In this document: one piece after another, positions 1 through 12,126 of the stretch
Position numbering within the stretch: the first letter of the stretch is position 1
Layout: each line of letters opens with the position of its first letter
Origin: Oxytricha trifallax
Taxonomy: Eukaryota > Ciliophora > Spirotrichea > Sporadotrichida > Oxytrichidae
Assembly: GCA_000711775.1 (NCBI GenBank)
Contig: ARYC01000557.1
Coordinates: 53,379 to 117,378, forward strand
Direction of reading: 5' to 3'
Length of the DNA: 64,000 nucleotides
The notes under the pieces: model-generated
Told to the model about the DNA's origin: nothing
What the model saw: the letters and a program-made list of their open reading frames with translations, nothing else
Database searches by the model: none
Made by a program: the position numbers and the translations under genes

Positions 1-96
1 AAGATTCACAGTAATATATAGTATAATATATATAGTTTATAGTTTATAGTATGGTATAGTATAGGATTCTATATAAAAATAGTTTAATAATTTTCA

Positions 97-3000
97 TAAC
101 AAACAATTAATTACTGAGAAATTAATTTGTTTCAAAGATTGGAATTATTGATGAGCCTGGGCTAACATCTATTGTTGTTAAGTGGGGGATAAACTGTTGT
201 TATTAAAAGTTTGGAAATTTTATAATTATTAACCAAAGGAATTTAGTTGATTTTGAATTTTATCTATTTCTGACTCCTCCTCTGGAATTGTGTTGTTTAA
301 GTAGGGGTTCATCAAGTCATTCATTAATATTCATTAAAATACTTAATAAATTTATGTGGTTTTACTAGATAAAAGTATGTATATACATTAATAAATAATA
401 TAATAGACTAAACATGTAGATTACTTTGGTTTTATGTTTCTGTGATAATTTATTCGTTTTACTGAACACTACCTTCTGCTATTTGAGGCATTAATTAACT
501 CAATGGCTTGCTTAATCTTTCAAATGCATTTATACTTGTATATATTTTTAATTATTTCATATATTTTTGAATTATATGCTATCTTTTGGCAGTAATTTAA
601 TCTTATCTTATTGAGATATCATAAATAAATAATATGTTTAGTATATAGTTGAGCAGTTTACATGCTCTTCTTCAACTGATTAATCTATGGTGCAAAAGTA
701 CACTCTCTCATCTGAGTCTCCTCTTGTTTGTATTGCTACAGACCTGCATTGTAAAAATCATTGACATGTATGCGATTTTGCACTAAATCCTCAGTTATTT
801 ACATATATCTGCTTCCAACTCCGTATCTCTCCTTTTCATTCAAACTTGGCTTGAAATTATGTATAATTAAAAAAACAATATAAAATTATATGAATAATTT
901 AATATATTTAGCAAGTGGCTTGAAAGTGCAATTCTATTAAAGTTTATCTTCTTACTCTTTGATACATCTCTGCTAAGTTTATTCTAATTTTTTACCTTTT
1001 TATTCATAAAGTTTCTCATTTCTAGTGGATGCAGACCCATTTCTTCGATTGTTAAGCATCTTAGACGATTTGTTATTCACAGTAATATAATAAATATAAA
1101 TTTCTTGCTTATATAAACATCTTCCTAATATATAAATTTTTAGTCAATTATAAATAAATCGCAATTATAAAGATTAGTTTAAGGTTTGAAAGTGCATTCC
1201 TTGAGTTATTGCTCCTCCATTTAGTCTTTAATTTGATTTTTCTTATATTACTACTGATTTATCCATTTGCTATTTCTATCTGAGAAGTTTTTAGTATCAT
1301 TGAATATTTCATAAGAAGTTGAGCCCATTATGCCTTGATTTTATAAAATTATTACAAATTGAAAAAGTATATATAAAATAATTAAAATGTTTATAAAAAT
1401 ATCCACTTGATTGTACATTTGGCTTCTATCGAATTAATTCATAGCACTATATTGAGATTAACCATCATAGAAATGCTACTGTTATTGCTACTGAGGTTAA
1501 TTGCCTCCTTTAATGTAATAATTTTAATCTGCAAAATTTTAATCTTAATTGTAGTTCTTTTGTCTCTGAGTATGGCTTGGAGTGTTCATTTATATGTTAT
1601 TACCAAATTGTGAAGGTATTTACGAACCAAGCTGTGAATATTAATTCTGTTAATGATGTATGAAAGTTTGCGCATTTTACTACTACTGCTGATTACTTTT
1701 GTAGTTCATAATAGTTGAGATGCCAACATTCGCAGCTCCACCATCGTAAGACTAAGCATCATAGTAATTAGTTTGAGTGTCATTGAAATTTGTTTGAGTC
1801 AAATCATTCGAAAGCATCTCGTTTCGAAGTGGAAGTCTTTGCGTGTAAAGTGGTTGAGTTTGGTTATGCTATAGAATCATTTAGTACTCTTCTTGGTGAT
1901 TACCAAGCAAGAGGTTTGGCTTTGAATTTGTGTTCGAAGTGTAATTAGAGAACAAGAGTTGCTCATTGATTAGAGGGTTGTTTGCATTAACAACTGGTTC
2001 ACATTAAGAGGACATCAAATAGTGCCTTAAATGAGAGTTATGATTGTTGTTTGGGACAGGACTATTGAATATCGAGGCAAATCTCTGAGTTCTCTCATCT
2101 ATTTCCTAATCTCTAAGGTTTATAGTAGCTTGTGGCTCTATCAAACTTGCAGTGTCTGGATAGTCATCCCTCTAACTTAATAAGTAAGAGAACTAGTTAT
2201 CAATCGCTCTAGTAAGTTCATTAGCTTTTCGTAGAAGCTTAGCTTTATCAAACTCGTTGCTCTGTTCGTCATCATCAAATCTTAATTTGTAAGCAGCATG
2301 TTGAGCATTAACCATAGGCATCTGTGAACTATCAGCACTTGCGATGCTATTCAAGTTAGGAATATCATGCCTAGAATTTTTCCTTTCAAAGAGATTTAAA
2401 TTGCTCTTCAAGTACTCAATCGATTGTCTGCTTATGTTACTTTTATCATAGAACTCAACCAGACCTTCATCTTCAAAACCAGCTGTGGCTTGAGTCACTT
2501 AATAGTTCATGTCTGTATTTAGTTGATAATTTTGTTATTGCTGTAGTTATCTATCAGTGTCGATTATCTTAATAAGGCCAGGGTCCTCGTCGAAAAATTT
2601 ATCGCTAAATTACAGTGGCATCTAAACTTATTAGGAAAGAAGCATAATTTTTCAGAATAAACAATCAAAATTTTACCCATTAAAGTTTAATATAACTTCT
2701 AATCTTTGGCATTTAGTTACAAATCTTAAAGGTTTAGTCCAGGGAGAGTAGCTCCAAATAAGCTGTCTTTTCTTGAGTTATTATTCTGAATTTCCTTCAA
2801 AACATTTTAATCTTATGTTCCTATTAGACTTCCTTACATATCTGATGAACACCTTCCACTTATAGAGCATTTCTTCATTTATAATAATGCAATAAAAATA
2901 TTTTTTATGGTATACCTTTCTACTTAATTTAAAAATTGATTTTATATTGTAAATTATAGATAACATCCTAACTGACATCGTCATCACATCCATTAAAATT

Positions 3001-3790
3001 GGTGATATTGTTCAAATTACAATTATTATCACCCAACTCATAGCATTATTAGTCTATAGAAATTGATGGTTATATAGAAGAAAGTCTAGCTGTTTGTAAA
3101 GCCTGATATGGATTTTTATTTTACTATTATTAGTGATATTCAGGAGCCATATTGTTCTGAGTGAAATTGGCAGTTGAAATTGATTATGTGTTGCTCTATG
3201 TGATGGAAGAATTACTGAATTAGTTTAAATTTAAGCCAGCCTTACCTCCATTTATCTGCTCAAGCAGAGAACTGATTGGTATTGGTTAACCTATGCTTCC
3301 AACCGAGCTCCCGTTTTACATTTATAGCGGGGGTAGAGCGCCTACTACACTCTAAGATTTGGGGTTTTCCATACTCATACAATAAGTAATACACAACAGT
3401 TATAAATTAAAATTCAAATAAAAGTAAATAAATTTAAAACCATGCTGCCTAACAAGCTGCTTAGTTATTAATTATGTTACATTGTTTCATTATTACCAGC
3501 AAATCCAAAATTATTTGAAATTTGAGTTGTTAAGTTATTAACATTGCTTCCGTTTTTATTACATTAAAGTTTTTAAAGTAGTTCTTCTGTGGATAGGGCT
3601 CCAGACTTCAACTGCTCAATTAGAGAGGCTGTGTCGGATTGAATTGGCTAAGTTTGACTATCTATTGTTGATTAGGTAGTCAAACCGTGAAATGCAGCGT
3701 TTCCTGGGTTAAGTAATGGCAAATTTTGAAGTCCGTTTAATCTCTCACTATTATCTTTAGATGGGTAAAATAGTTATTGTTAGTAGAAAA
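97..3790 (-). CDS. Q/N-rich protein with repeated CTFxP motifs, split into about eight MDSs
   Basis: Read with TAA/TAG as Gln, the minus strand gives coding segments at about 3775-3440, 3372-2930, 2795-2690, 2645-1406, 1340-1185, 1079-916, 856-650, 530-420 and 335-100, separated by AT-rich spacers. The 2645-1406 segment alone is over 400 codons without TGA. The N-terminal half is a low-complexity Q/N/S-rich region. The C-terminal half carries three motifs, ECTFKPQTN (about 1185), NCTFKPSLN (about 920/850) and ECTFAPQIN (about 690), each in a charged K/E/R context. Such CTFxPxxN repeats are common in uncharacterised protist proteins, often ciliary, but I cannot name a function. Pointer pairs are visible: CCAT (3369/3440), CTTGATT (1334/1406) and TGGCTTGAAA (847/916); each restores the frame. 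A TGA near 97-99 may be the stop, or the gene may run off the left edge. The true N-terminus above 3790 is not resolved. Confidence 0.8.
847..925 (-). other. IES with 10-bp pointer TGGCTTGAAA
   Basis: TGGCTTGAAA occurs at 847-856 and 916-925 and flanks 59 bp of AT-rich sequence. Excision fuses NCTFKP to SLNEKERYG and completes a CTFxP motif split by the IES. The exact repeat and the restored motif make this the clearest pointer in the gene. Confidence 0.85.
1334..1412 (-). other. IES with 7-bp pointer CTTGATT
   Basis: CTTGATT occurs at 1334-1340 and 1406-1412, flanking 65 bp of AT-rich DNA inside the CTFxP gene. Removing the spacer and one pointer copy joins MYNQ to GIMGSTSYE in one frame on the minus strand. 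This is the standard signature of a non-scrambled IES. Confidence 0.75.
3369..3443 (-). other. IES with 4-bp pointer CCAT
   Basis: CCAT at 3369-3372 and 3440-3443 flanks a short AT-rich spacer. On the minus strand the junction ATGG is shared, and excision joins SSLLGSM to ENPKSQSVVG in frame. Confidence 0.65.
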
Positions 3791-4285
3791 TAATTCAATA
3801 AAGTTCTACTTTTATTACAATGTCAGATAAATCAATAAAATTTTACTTTTATTACAAAGTTAAGCAAAAGTGATTCCAAAAAATGCTAAGAAATCTTTTT
3901 CTATATAATTTGTAAATCTATATCCCATAATTATAGTCAATTTATACCTGAGATTAATGACCCAATTACTACGAATTGTAATTCTAAAATTACTACTAAT
4001 GCATTTATTATGCCGTGTAAAAATCGTCGTTATTATTCATATTGTTTTAGTTATTATGATTATGTAGCGTGATTTCTAAATTCATATTTCTTTCGCTAAT
4101 TTATTAGAATTTTAATTCAATTTCAATTTCGTAATTTAATTCGTTAAACATTCAGTTAAAATATGATAAAAATTGGGAATGCAAAAAACCTTAAATACAT
4201 GAGAAATATAAATAATCATAGTTAAAGCATTATTATAATTTTATTTAAAAATTTTGTTTGATTTTAAACATTTTTATATATTATT

Positions 4286-4332
4286 TTGGGACCAAGTAGT
4301 AAAATTAATATATTTTTTCTACTTGGTCCCAA
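4286..4332. repeat. Perfect hairpin TTGGGACCAAGTAG / CTACTTGGTCCCAA, copy 1
   Basis: A 14-bp perfect inverted repeat with a loop of about 19 nt, more GC-rich than its surroundings. A near-identical hairpin lies at 4642-4688. It could be the ends of a small foldback element or a structured signal. Confidence 0.8.
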
Positions 4333-4641
4333 TAATTATATTAAATTTATTTAATTATTATTTTAAATGAATTATTAAAGAATTAAAATTAAAAATGTAA
4401 TTACTTTTCTACTAAATTTACATTTCATTTATTCATATTCTTAGAAAAAGAGTAAACTATAAATTAATTCTTAGTATAACAATAAATTAAAAAAACTAAT
4501 CAAATTTTAAGCATTACATAAATATAAATTTTGTAATAAATAAGCACGAATAAATCACATTTAATATTAATAGAAACATTATGTTATTTTAAGTCACAAA
4601 TTTGAATTAATTTTATTTTATTTATAAATTTTATATTAGGA

Positions 4642-4688
4642 TTGGGACCAAGTAGCAAAAATATAAAACTTTTATTACTTGGTCCCAA
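4642..4688. repeat. Hairpin TTGGGACCAAGTAG, copy 2
   Basis: Arms at 4642-4655 and 4676-4688 match copy 1 (right arm lacks one base). The two hairpins bracket about 309 bp of AT-rich DNA, and their loops differ in sequence. Conservation of the arms but not the loop suggests that the arms matter. Confidence 0.8.
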
Positions 4689-4914
4689 ATAAATATAATA
4701 ATTAAATATATCAAACAAAAATCTTAAATTAAATTATAAAAATTATTCAAGTTTATATTATTTATATAATTTCATGTATTTTAGGGTTTTCATATTTCGA
4801 ATTTTTATACTATTTTGACTGATTCTCATAATATTTTATAGTTTAAACATCATTATAAACTAAATTAATAATACAAGGATAAATAAATAATTGAATAATA
4901 TTGAATAATTTTAA

Positions 4915-5016
4915 TGGAGAAATATCGTAAATTTGATGATGCTTCCTGTGGTATAAATCCATTTGTGCCACTTCCTGAAGCCTAAAGATCAACTTTTGTA
5001 TAATTTCTTAGAATGG
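4915..5016 (+). CDS. First MDS or exon of an unidentified gene
   Basis: An ATG at 4915 opens a segment beginning MEKYRKFDDASCGINPFVPL, with Gln from TAA twice, running to about 5016. It ends at ATGGTAAG, which could be a 5' splice site or a pointer before AT-rich DNA. The composition is much less AT-biased than the flanks, and the DxxxGINPF pattern resembles N-termini of some membrane acyltransferases, but this is only a resemblance. No continuation on the plus strand was identified. Confidence 0.5.
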
Positions 5017-5499
5017 TAAGATATTAGTTTTATTTAATATTCAGCTTAGTATTTATCATTTTTCAAAATAAATTTAATTGTTTTGATAGGTGTTAAGTTT
5101 GATACAATTTATATATAAATATTTGAATATATCCAATTTGGATATTTACTCATTTAAACTAAATAATTTTCATGATGATTGAAATAGATTTAATGCTTGA
5201 AAATAAACAATCAAATAAATTTAATAATTCAATTTCAATTTATCATCAAGATCATTCAATATTTATATATTTCATATTAGTTTACTAAATTCGCATACTT
5301 TATTTTATTTAATCTTTAACTTCTGTATGTATTTATTTAGCCTTATATTATATCTATCAGTTTATTTTATTGAAATCTCACACAATATGTGATTGGTTCT
5401 TCTTCAAACTTTTGAAAACTTTTATAATTTTTGTAATTATTAATAATTAAATTTCTAATAGTCATTACCACACTTCCCCTTTTCTTCTGATTATAATGG

Positions 5500-7200
5500 A
5501 ATCCTTTTAATTTTGGAATAATTGCAAGTATAGCATGAAAAGCGAAGTAAGCAGTAGTTTATCCTGCCATGTGAAATAATGTGGGAATTCTATTGTGTAG
5601 AACGAGGACGGATTTAATTATATATTTTCAACTATTTCCTTTTACTTCTAGGTAATTTTATAAATATATAATGTCCAGATTTTAAGTGGCTATATATTTA
5701 TAAATTTCATGCATGGAATATTTTATTATGAAAAAACTATAAACAAATTTAATCTATATATGTGAATAATTTCAGATTTAAAGCTATTTGCAATATTGTT
5801 ATGAGGGGTTGTTGGTCCATTTTGATTATTATGATTCTGGAAACTGTTGGTTAAATTTTTATTTTAATTAGTATTTTGCATTGTTTTCAAATGAGTGTCC
5901 ATGCTTATATAGTTATTTTCTTTATCAGTACCATATATAATAAGTTTATTTTTTTAAGTAAAATTTAACTTGATATCGAAATGCACTCATAATATTGTAA
6001 TTATATTAAATATAACAGAATTAAAATTTCTTCTATAAAGCTACATTCTATATAAATATATTATAATATTAATCCATCAACAAAAGAAATGAGGTTAAGC
6101 TTTAGTTTAATGTTTTCCTTTGTGATATGATAAAGACTGATTAGTTATTTTTGGCAGAAATTCAAACATGATTGGCCTTTTTTCAATTTCATTAGGAATA
6201 ACTACTTCCCACTGTTATTATATAGCTCCATTCTTAAAAATAAGTGATTATATTAATAATTTAACAATTTGAAGAAGATTTTTATTCATCCCATATCCTA
6301 AAATAAATATATATATATTTTAAAGAATAATTTATTTTGATGATTATTCGAAGATGTTAATTCTTTAAATGTAAGAACAAAAATGAAGTAAAACTTTAAT
6401 AATACTGGTTAATGTCAATTAATTCTTTATAATTTTTATTTTAACAGATAAAATCATTTATATAACATATTTATATTATAATAGCTCATGAATATATATA
6501 TATATTATACTTTTCATGAAAAGATTATAATAGATTCATTTTTAAATTAATATAAGTTTTACCAAACAGCTGTTAATCGTAAATATTCCAAGATATACTA
6601 GCTGTTAAAATTTATTTTAATAAATATAAATAAATCATTGATAGAACAAAAGTCAAAATAAATCTAGAAGATTCTTAGCATGATGTGGGGCAGAAAACTT
6701 CCCTCTTTAGATTTTATAAAAAAAAGAATTATTCTTATTTACAATTTTTCATAAATAAAATAAATCATTCTAACAAACCCGATTGAATTTTTAACTCTAA
6801 TAGTCCCAACTACGGTCTCTAGAGATCTTTTACTGAACTATATTTTATATTCTTACTACTCTTATCTAGAATCTGACTGTTTACAATTTAAATGTTTCCA
6901 AAAGCTCATAATATTGCAAAATTTTTCAAAATGAGTGACATTTCCAATTTTTTTGTTTACAACAAAAATAAAATCATACAAACTAAATTGATATAGTATA
7001 AAATATTAAAAATAATATGAAACAATATAAATAATTTATGAAATAACATAAAAATGATTAAAATATTTTTAACATTTCACCTTACTGGCATAATTTTCAT
7101 GAGTAGATTGTCAGCAGTTTCAACATTTTTAAAGGGTAATACGAAGTAATCAACAGCTTACTTTATTTTCTTTGGTGTTTTAGGGATTTATTCTTGATGA
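5500..7200 (-). CDS. Coding islands of an unassigned gene
   Basis: Three islands lie in AT-rich DNA. At about 5510-5610 the minus strand reads KSVLVLHNRIPTLFHMAG and on through an open hydrophobic stretch; the plus strand is also open there. At 6090-6225 the minus strand reads EVVIPNEIEKRPIMFEFL. At 7085-7200 the minus strand reads KQAVDYFVLPFKNVETADN and ends MPVR followed by TGA, which looks like a C-terminus. The spacers average about 600-800 bp, long for IESs. They may belong to one scrambled gene, possibly with 4915-5016, or to several. No function is recognised. Confidence 0.4.
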
Positions 7201-8400
7201 TTTTATTGTTATTTTTGTTTATGTTTTTCTTATAGGATATTTCATAATAAATAACCAATTTATATGCATTTCAAGATACTTATTTAAGGTTTATAAGAAA
7301 AATATAATAATTATTTAAAAAATATGAATAAATATTCTATCTCTAGCTTTCATAAATATTCAAAGTTTTGTTTTATTAAGAAAATATATTTTTGGTTTTC
7401 TATCGAGATTAATCATTTATTGGCTTTCTAAATTTTGCAAATAAAGAAACCTATTTCACTCAAAAATATATATATTTTATATTTTATGATATTTTAATTT
7501 TCATTCTATATAATCTGACTATATAAATACAATCATATTGATATATTTTTCTTAATAAAAATTAAAATTCACTTTTAAGTCAATTTCTGATGAATTATCG
7601 CTTTAAGATTAACTATTTTTCTCTATAATACTCATTAAAGCTCGTGTTTTAGAACCTCTCCCATATGCATTATTGTAGAATAGACATTTTATTTGAGATT
7701 ATTAATTTAGAATATAGGGAGTTTGATATAATTATTAATGTGGAATTGAAATTTAGATTGATAATTTTAATTTTTTTATGAATAAAATTAGTTTAAATAT
7801 TCATTCTATAAATATAAATTAGAAAATATTACAAAGTAGATTTTATGTTTTATCCTAATAGTTTTATCAAAAACAATATAAATTAAAAAAGTTCATAAAA
7901 ATTAGAAAATTAGTTAAAATTGGACCATAAAAGCAAGAAAATTATAAATTTATTTTACAATTTCGAACTAAAATGTATTAGTATTGCTATTTACAATTAT
8001 AAAATGTCTTTACAACATTTAAATTTATCCTAATCTTAATTTGCATTAATGTGGTTCTTACTCAAAAAATAAAAATTAAAAATATTATAAAATTCTACTT
8101 ACTCGCAACCGACACCGTATGTACAATATAATTATTTTTAGTTAGGCTTTATTTCGAAATATTTCTAAACTGCCATTTTAATTTTTAAATTCAATTAATT
8201 AATTATTGATCATTTAATTAGAAATAAAAGTACTTATACTAAATTACAAAAAAATTATCGCCTGGGTAGTAAAAAAAATAAAATATCAGATTCTATTAAA
8301 TTATTTATATCTTGATCATTTGTTACGATTACCGAAGCAGAATTTATTTTTTAAGAATGTTTTCGTTACTATAAACTGGTCTCTCATTATTTATTAATAT
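7200..8400. other. AT-rich spacer with one weak island
   Basis: Mostly over 80% AT with stops in all frames. A short minus-strand island at about 7625-7690 (LQQCIWERFQNTSFNEYYR) may be an MDS. Nothing else is supported. Confidence 0.4.
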
Positions 8401-9850
8401 TATATATATTGAATAACCCAAATAATAGAGTGTATCCTCAATATTGGTACGTTTAAGAGTGTTGGTAAGTTATCTGTTAGCTAGAGTGGGTGTAGAATAG
8501 GCAGTCCAATCGCCCTGGCTGTTAAGCTTAATTTATATTATAGAGAGATACCTGAAGTCCATTACTACTCTCTAATCGTATTTCTCTCGCTGCATATGTC
8601 TCTAGTATGATAAGTCTTATTAAAAATTGGTAAATTTATTGAATGGAAAAATTATAAACCTTTTTATTTGATAGATTGATTCTTTACATATCTGATAAAT
8701 TCATGGTCTTTACTTTCATTTTACTATATTTCCTTTGCATTTTTATATCTTTTAAAATATTCACTATTTGTTAATTGCTGTCCTCTGACAAATGCGAACT
8801 ACGAAGGGAGTCTAAACTTGTATCGCTTTCCCTGAATGTTTTTAGTTGCTTGATACTTAAGGTGTTCTTTGTAATTTATAAATATCTATAATATATGATA
8901 AAGAATAGTAGAATCGAGTAATAAACAGACTAAGGTTATGTGGATAATTTTACTATAATATTAATTATAGAAATTCTTCTTAAATATCTTTAAAATAAGG
9001 GGAGGTGACTTAACTGGACTTTTTATAGTGCGTCCTCTCGCTATTTAACACTCCGACCCATTATTGCTTAGATTACTCTTATCCCCAGTTTATAAAAAAT
9101 ATGCGTGTGTTTTAAACTCCTCCCCCCCTAATTAAAAGTTGAAATAATAATCATTAATAAAGTTTAGCTATGACGATGAGGCTTTTATTGAATATAACTT
9201 CCTAATGCTACCTCATCTTCTATATTAGAATTGCTAAATTATTTCATTTAGCTGCTATGAGTGTTCTTTTTTAGCGTTTTTTAATAAAAATTAAGTAATT
9301 TAACTTAAAATTTTTTAGCTTCAAGATAATTATGAAGGTTGTTACTCTATTTAATTAAATTTCTAATGATAGGTATTAATTATATATTGCGTTAAGGATA
9401 TAATGCTCTTTTATAAAGATTCTTGCCCTTTAAGAGTCGAACCAGCCTCTAATTCTTTGATTCGTTTATTGCTGTGGTTGTTATACCTTATCATGAATTA
9501 CTAAAATTCACTTATTTCCACATTCTGATTCGACTTAATTTAATTGCAAGATATACAAAATATTTATAATTATATCTCTCATTTTTATAGTAGCATATTA
9601 GACAATGGAATATTAATAAATTTATAATAAACTTCCTGTCTTGTATGCTATTTTAATTTTCAATTTGGAGTTGTGAATTTCTATCAATTTCACTCTTTCT
9701 CTAGAATGATAAATTTCCAACAATCCTCTGGATAAAACTTTAATATATATTAAAGTAATGATTTTTATAAAGCATTTTTTTATTAAACTTTTCCCAGAAG
9801 AGCTGCCATCGTCCTTTTCACGAGCACGACCTAGACTGCTCCCATTTTCG
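8400..9850 (-). CDS. Fragmented minus-strand gene of unknown function
   Basis: Minus-strand islands read as one kind of hydrophilic protein: ENGSSLGRAREKDDGSSSGK (about 9850-9790), QPQQQTNQRIRGWFDSQRA (9480-9420), a Q/N-rich piece ending GSYIQQKPHRHSQT (9240-9160), MGRSVKQREDALQKVQLSHL (9085-8995), KNTLSIKQLKTFRESDTSLD (8868-8768), RHMQREKYDQRVVMDFRYL (8600-8545) and QGDWTAYSTPTLANRQLTNT (8530-8420). Each island is free of TGA and flanked by AT-rich spacers of 50-200 bp, a typical MDS/IES pattern. The 8420-8530 island is also open on the plus strand. No domain is recognised, and MDS order and pointers were not resolved. Confidence 0.55.
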
Positions 9851-9939
9851 TAACTTTACTATTAAAATGTAAAAATATTAAGTTACTTTCTTCATTATAG
9901 TTTCTAGATAGTATATTTTAAAAGCGAAAAAGATAATCA

Positions 9940-9942
<3 letters not shown>

Positions 9943-9971
<29 letters not shown>
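9943..9971. repeat. (GTTA)n microsatellite
   Basis: About seven GTTA units. It lies about 50 bp beyond the 3' end (minus-strand sense) of the GC-rich SINE candidate, where a simple-sequence tail would be expected. Confidence 0.9.
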
Positions 9972-9972
<1 letters not shown>

Positions 9973-10017
9973 AGTTATTAGGAAATTAATATTAAGGGGA
10001 AATAATACTGAAGGTAA

Positions 10018-10322
10018 TCTTTCTCCCGACCTCCCCTCCGGAAGCATCAGGTGTGGTCACCACCAAACTCGACCGTAGTCCAAACACGTGTCCTTTCTTC
10101 CATGTAGCCACTCCGGATTTCCAAGCCGGGTCATGTGCTGCCATTTAACGTCATACCAGCTCCGTACGAGTATCCCGTGCTTTTTACCAGGTACAGACAC
10201 TACAGAACCCTGGGATATTCCGTGCTTTTTACCAGGTACAAATATCTGCGAACCCTGGGTTTCGAACCCCCTACCCTGTCAGAATTAGTCAGTTGACCAA
10301 CCGTCTGGACAGTAGGTCCGAA
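10018..10322 (-). mobile_element. Candidate tRNA-derived SINE
   Basis: A 300-bp GC-rich block stands out sharply from about 80% AT flanks. On the minus strand its 5' part has GGTTGGTCAACTG, like a tRNA D-arm/A box (10289-10302), then GGGTTCGAAACCC, a good B-box/T-arm (about 10257-10269), about 30 nt apart as in tRNA genes. The anticodon arm does not pair well, so it is not an intact tRNA. Downstream, a 44-bp unit containing TACCTGGTAAAAAGCACGG is tandemly duplicated. The body contains no long ORF, and a (TAAC)n tract follows about 50 bp after the 3' end. These traits fit a SINE with an internal pol III promoter. No second copy was found in this window. Confidence 0.5.
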
Positions 10323-10324
10323 AC

Positions 10325-11630
10325 TTTAATCAATATATTAAAATAAACTTGGAGATTTGGTGTTGCCTCTTATCGCAAGAATCTAACTAATATTATTTAT
10401 GCTTCTTTTCTAGAGTTTTGGAGATTAAAATATTTCGTCCATTTGTAAATCTATAGAAGTTTTATTGCCTTTTTAATTTGCAAGCATTTTAAGAGAGCAA
10501 TTTTTATCTTATTATTTAAACATTTCTTAAATGAATTTTTTGGAAATAATTTTGTGTTTATTAAAATGCTTAAATTTAGTATAAAATAAGATTTATTTAC
10601 CTCATATATTTTCCGACCTGGTTTTTCAAAATGCAAAGGCGCTTAATATAATTAAAATTTTTGAGAATATTTATAATATTATGTAATTAAAAATATGAAT
10701 CACATTTTGCTATTAATTATAATTTAGCTTGAAGTAGACTTCCCTTGTGAAGATATTCTTAGGCAAATGAATCATTAAATTTCTCGAAATCTCTTGATTT
10801 ACTTTGATTTAACAAGGAATCACTAATCATAGCGGATTACTTTGAAGATTACTTCTCGATAAGAGTATTTTTCTTTTTATTAATCTTTCTTGTAATGTTA
10901 TTGGTGATAAATAAATATTAATTTATCTATAAAACAGTGCTAACTTAAAATCAATGATAAATTAAACATTGATTTTAGATATACAACTATAATAAATAAA
11001 TGTATATTGATAAACTAAGGTGGGGAGAATACTGACAATCAATGATTGAATTTTCCTAATAATAAAATTTATTGTTTATTTTTAATTGGAAAATAAGCTT
11101 GTTTTTTCATTGCATAAAAATCTTTACTCAAAATTAAATATAAAGAACTTTCCATTTGACTTTTCATGATTATAAAATGTTTTATTTCTTAAAGCTTAAT
11201 CGTGGACAACCTTTTACTGTACCCCTTAAATCATTCCTTTTATTTTTTTTATATTTAAAGTTTATAATTGTTGAATTTAATTTTAAGTGGCTATGCCATA
11301 AAAAATATTGAAAATAAAACCTCGTAATCAAAGGCAACACATTTAGTTAATTAGTAATTTTTACTGGAATAAATAATGCCATATTAATTAAGTAAGTGAG
11401 AGATATTTTAAATTCAATTTAATCTATTCTCTTAAAATAAAATATTAATGTTTGTATACATATATATTTTTTAATTGAAAATGATATTAATAGTAGTAGC
11501 TTTGATATTATTTAAAGAGAAAGATTTGCAAAATCATATTTTTATTAAGTTTATTAAAAAGATTAAATAAAATTATTGAATATTGACAAAATAATATATG
11601 ATCTAGAACTTATTAATTAACTGAAAAAAT
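10325..11630. other. AT-rich non-coding DNA
   Basis: No convincing coding island. A minus-strand reading at about 10450-10636 is short and low in complexity. I see nothing else here. Confidence 0.5.
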
Positions 11631-11631
11631 T

Positions 11632-12023
11632 TAATAAATTCCATTAAGAAATAATAATTAATTTTCAGATTTGGGAGGCCTAAGTCGGTGGCAACATTAA
11701 TTTTGTAAAATTCACCAAAACCCTAAGTCGGTTGCATAATAAAAAATTTTCTTTTTCTAATTGGGAATCATTTAGTACATCAATAAATATGAAAATTTTA
11801 TCAGATAGTTAATCGACATCCATCATAACAACTTAGCCATTTGAAGGACACTGTTTCACTTATAAAATAAAATAGATTTTTTAAAAATAATTTGTATCCC
11901 TTTATCAAATAATATGGTAATAAAAATATAACTATATAAATATCAATGAAATATTATCACATTGATGATTAGTCTGTAACATACTTCAATTTTACTTTTT
12001 TTTAAATATCATTATTTGTCAAT
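11632..12023 (+). repeat. Left arm of a long inverted repeat flanking TBE copy 1
   Basis: About 390 bp, including GGCCTAAGTCGGTGGCAACA and a second related CCCTAAGTCGGTTGCA, matches the reverse complement of 16122-16511 at an estimated 85-90% identity. The arm runs directly into the C4A4 end of the transposon. Confidence 0.85.
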
Positions 12024-12126
12024 CAAAACCCCAAAACCCCTTAAAGAGGTTTATAAGTGCTTTGATTTGTAGGTTATAGTTGGGGGTCATATTGGGGTTA
12101 GTAGAGAAATTAGGCCAATTTTCTAA

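Larger units (their letters stand above)
3800..4910. other. AT-rich non-coding stretch
   Basis: No coding segment is visible on either strand. It holds a tandem-like pair (about 3793-3819 and 3830-3857, ending in TTTTATTACAA) and two hairpins listed separately. It is probably intergenic or long-IES DNA. Confidence 0.6.

Noticed and set aside
1407..1613. Standard-code plus ORF of 68 codons, hydrophobic.
   Set aside because: Antisense of the Q/N-rich CTFxP gene, which is open across it on the minus strand.
10257..10322. A functional tRNA gene on the minus strand.
   Set aside because: The T-arm and a D-arm-like part are present, but the anticodon stem does not pair and no proper acceptor stem closes.
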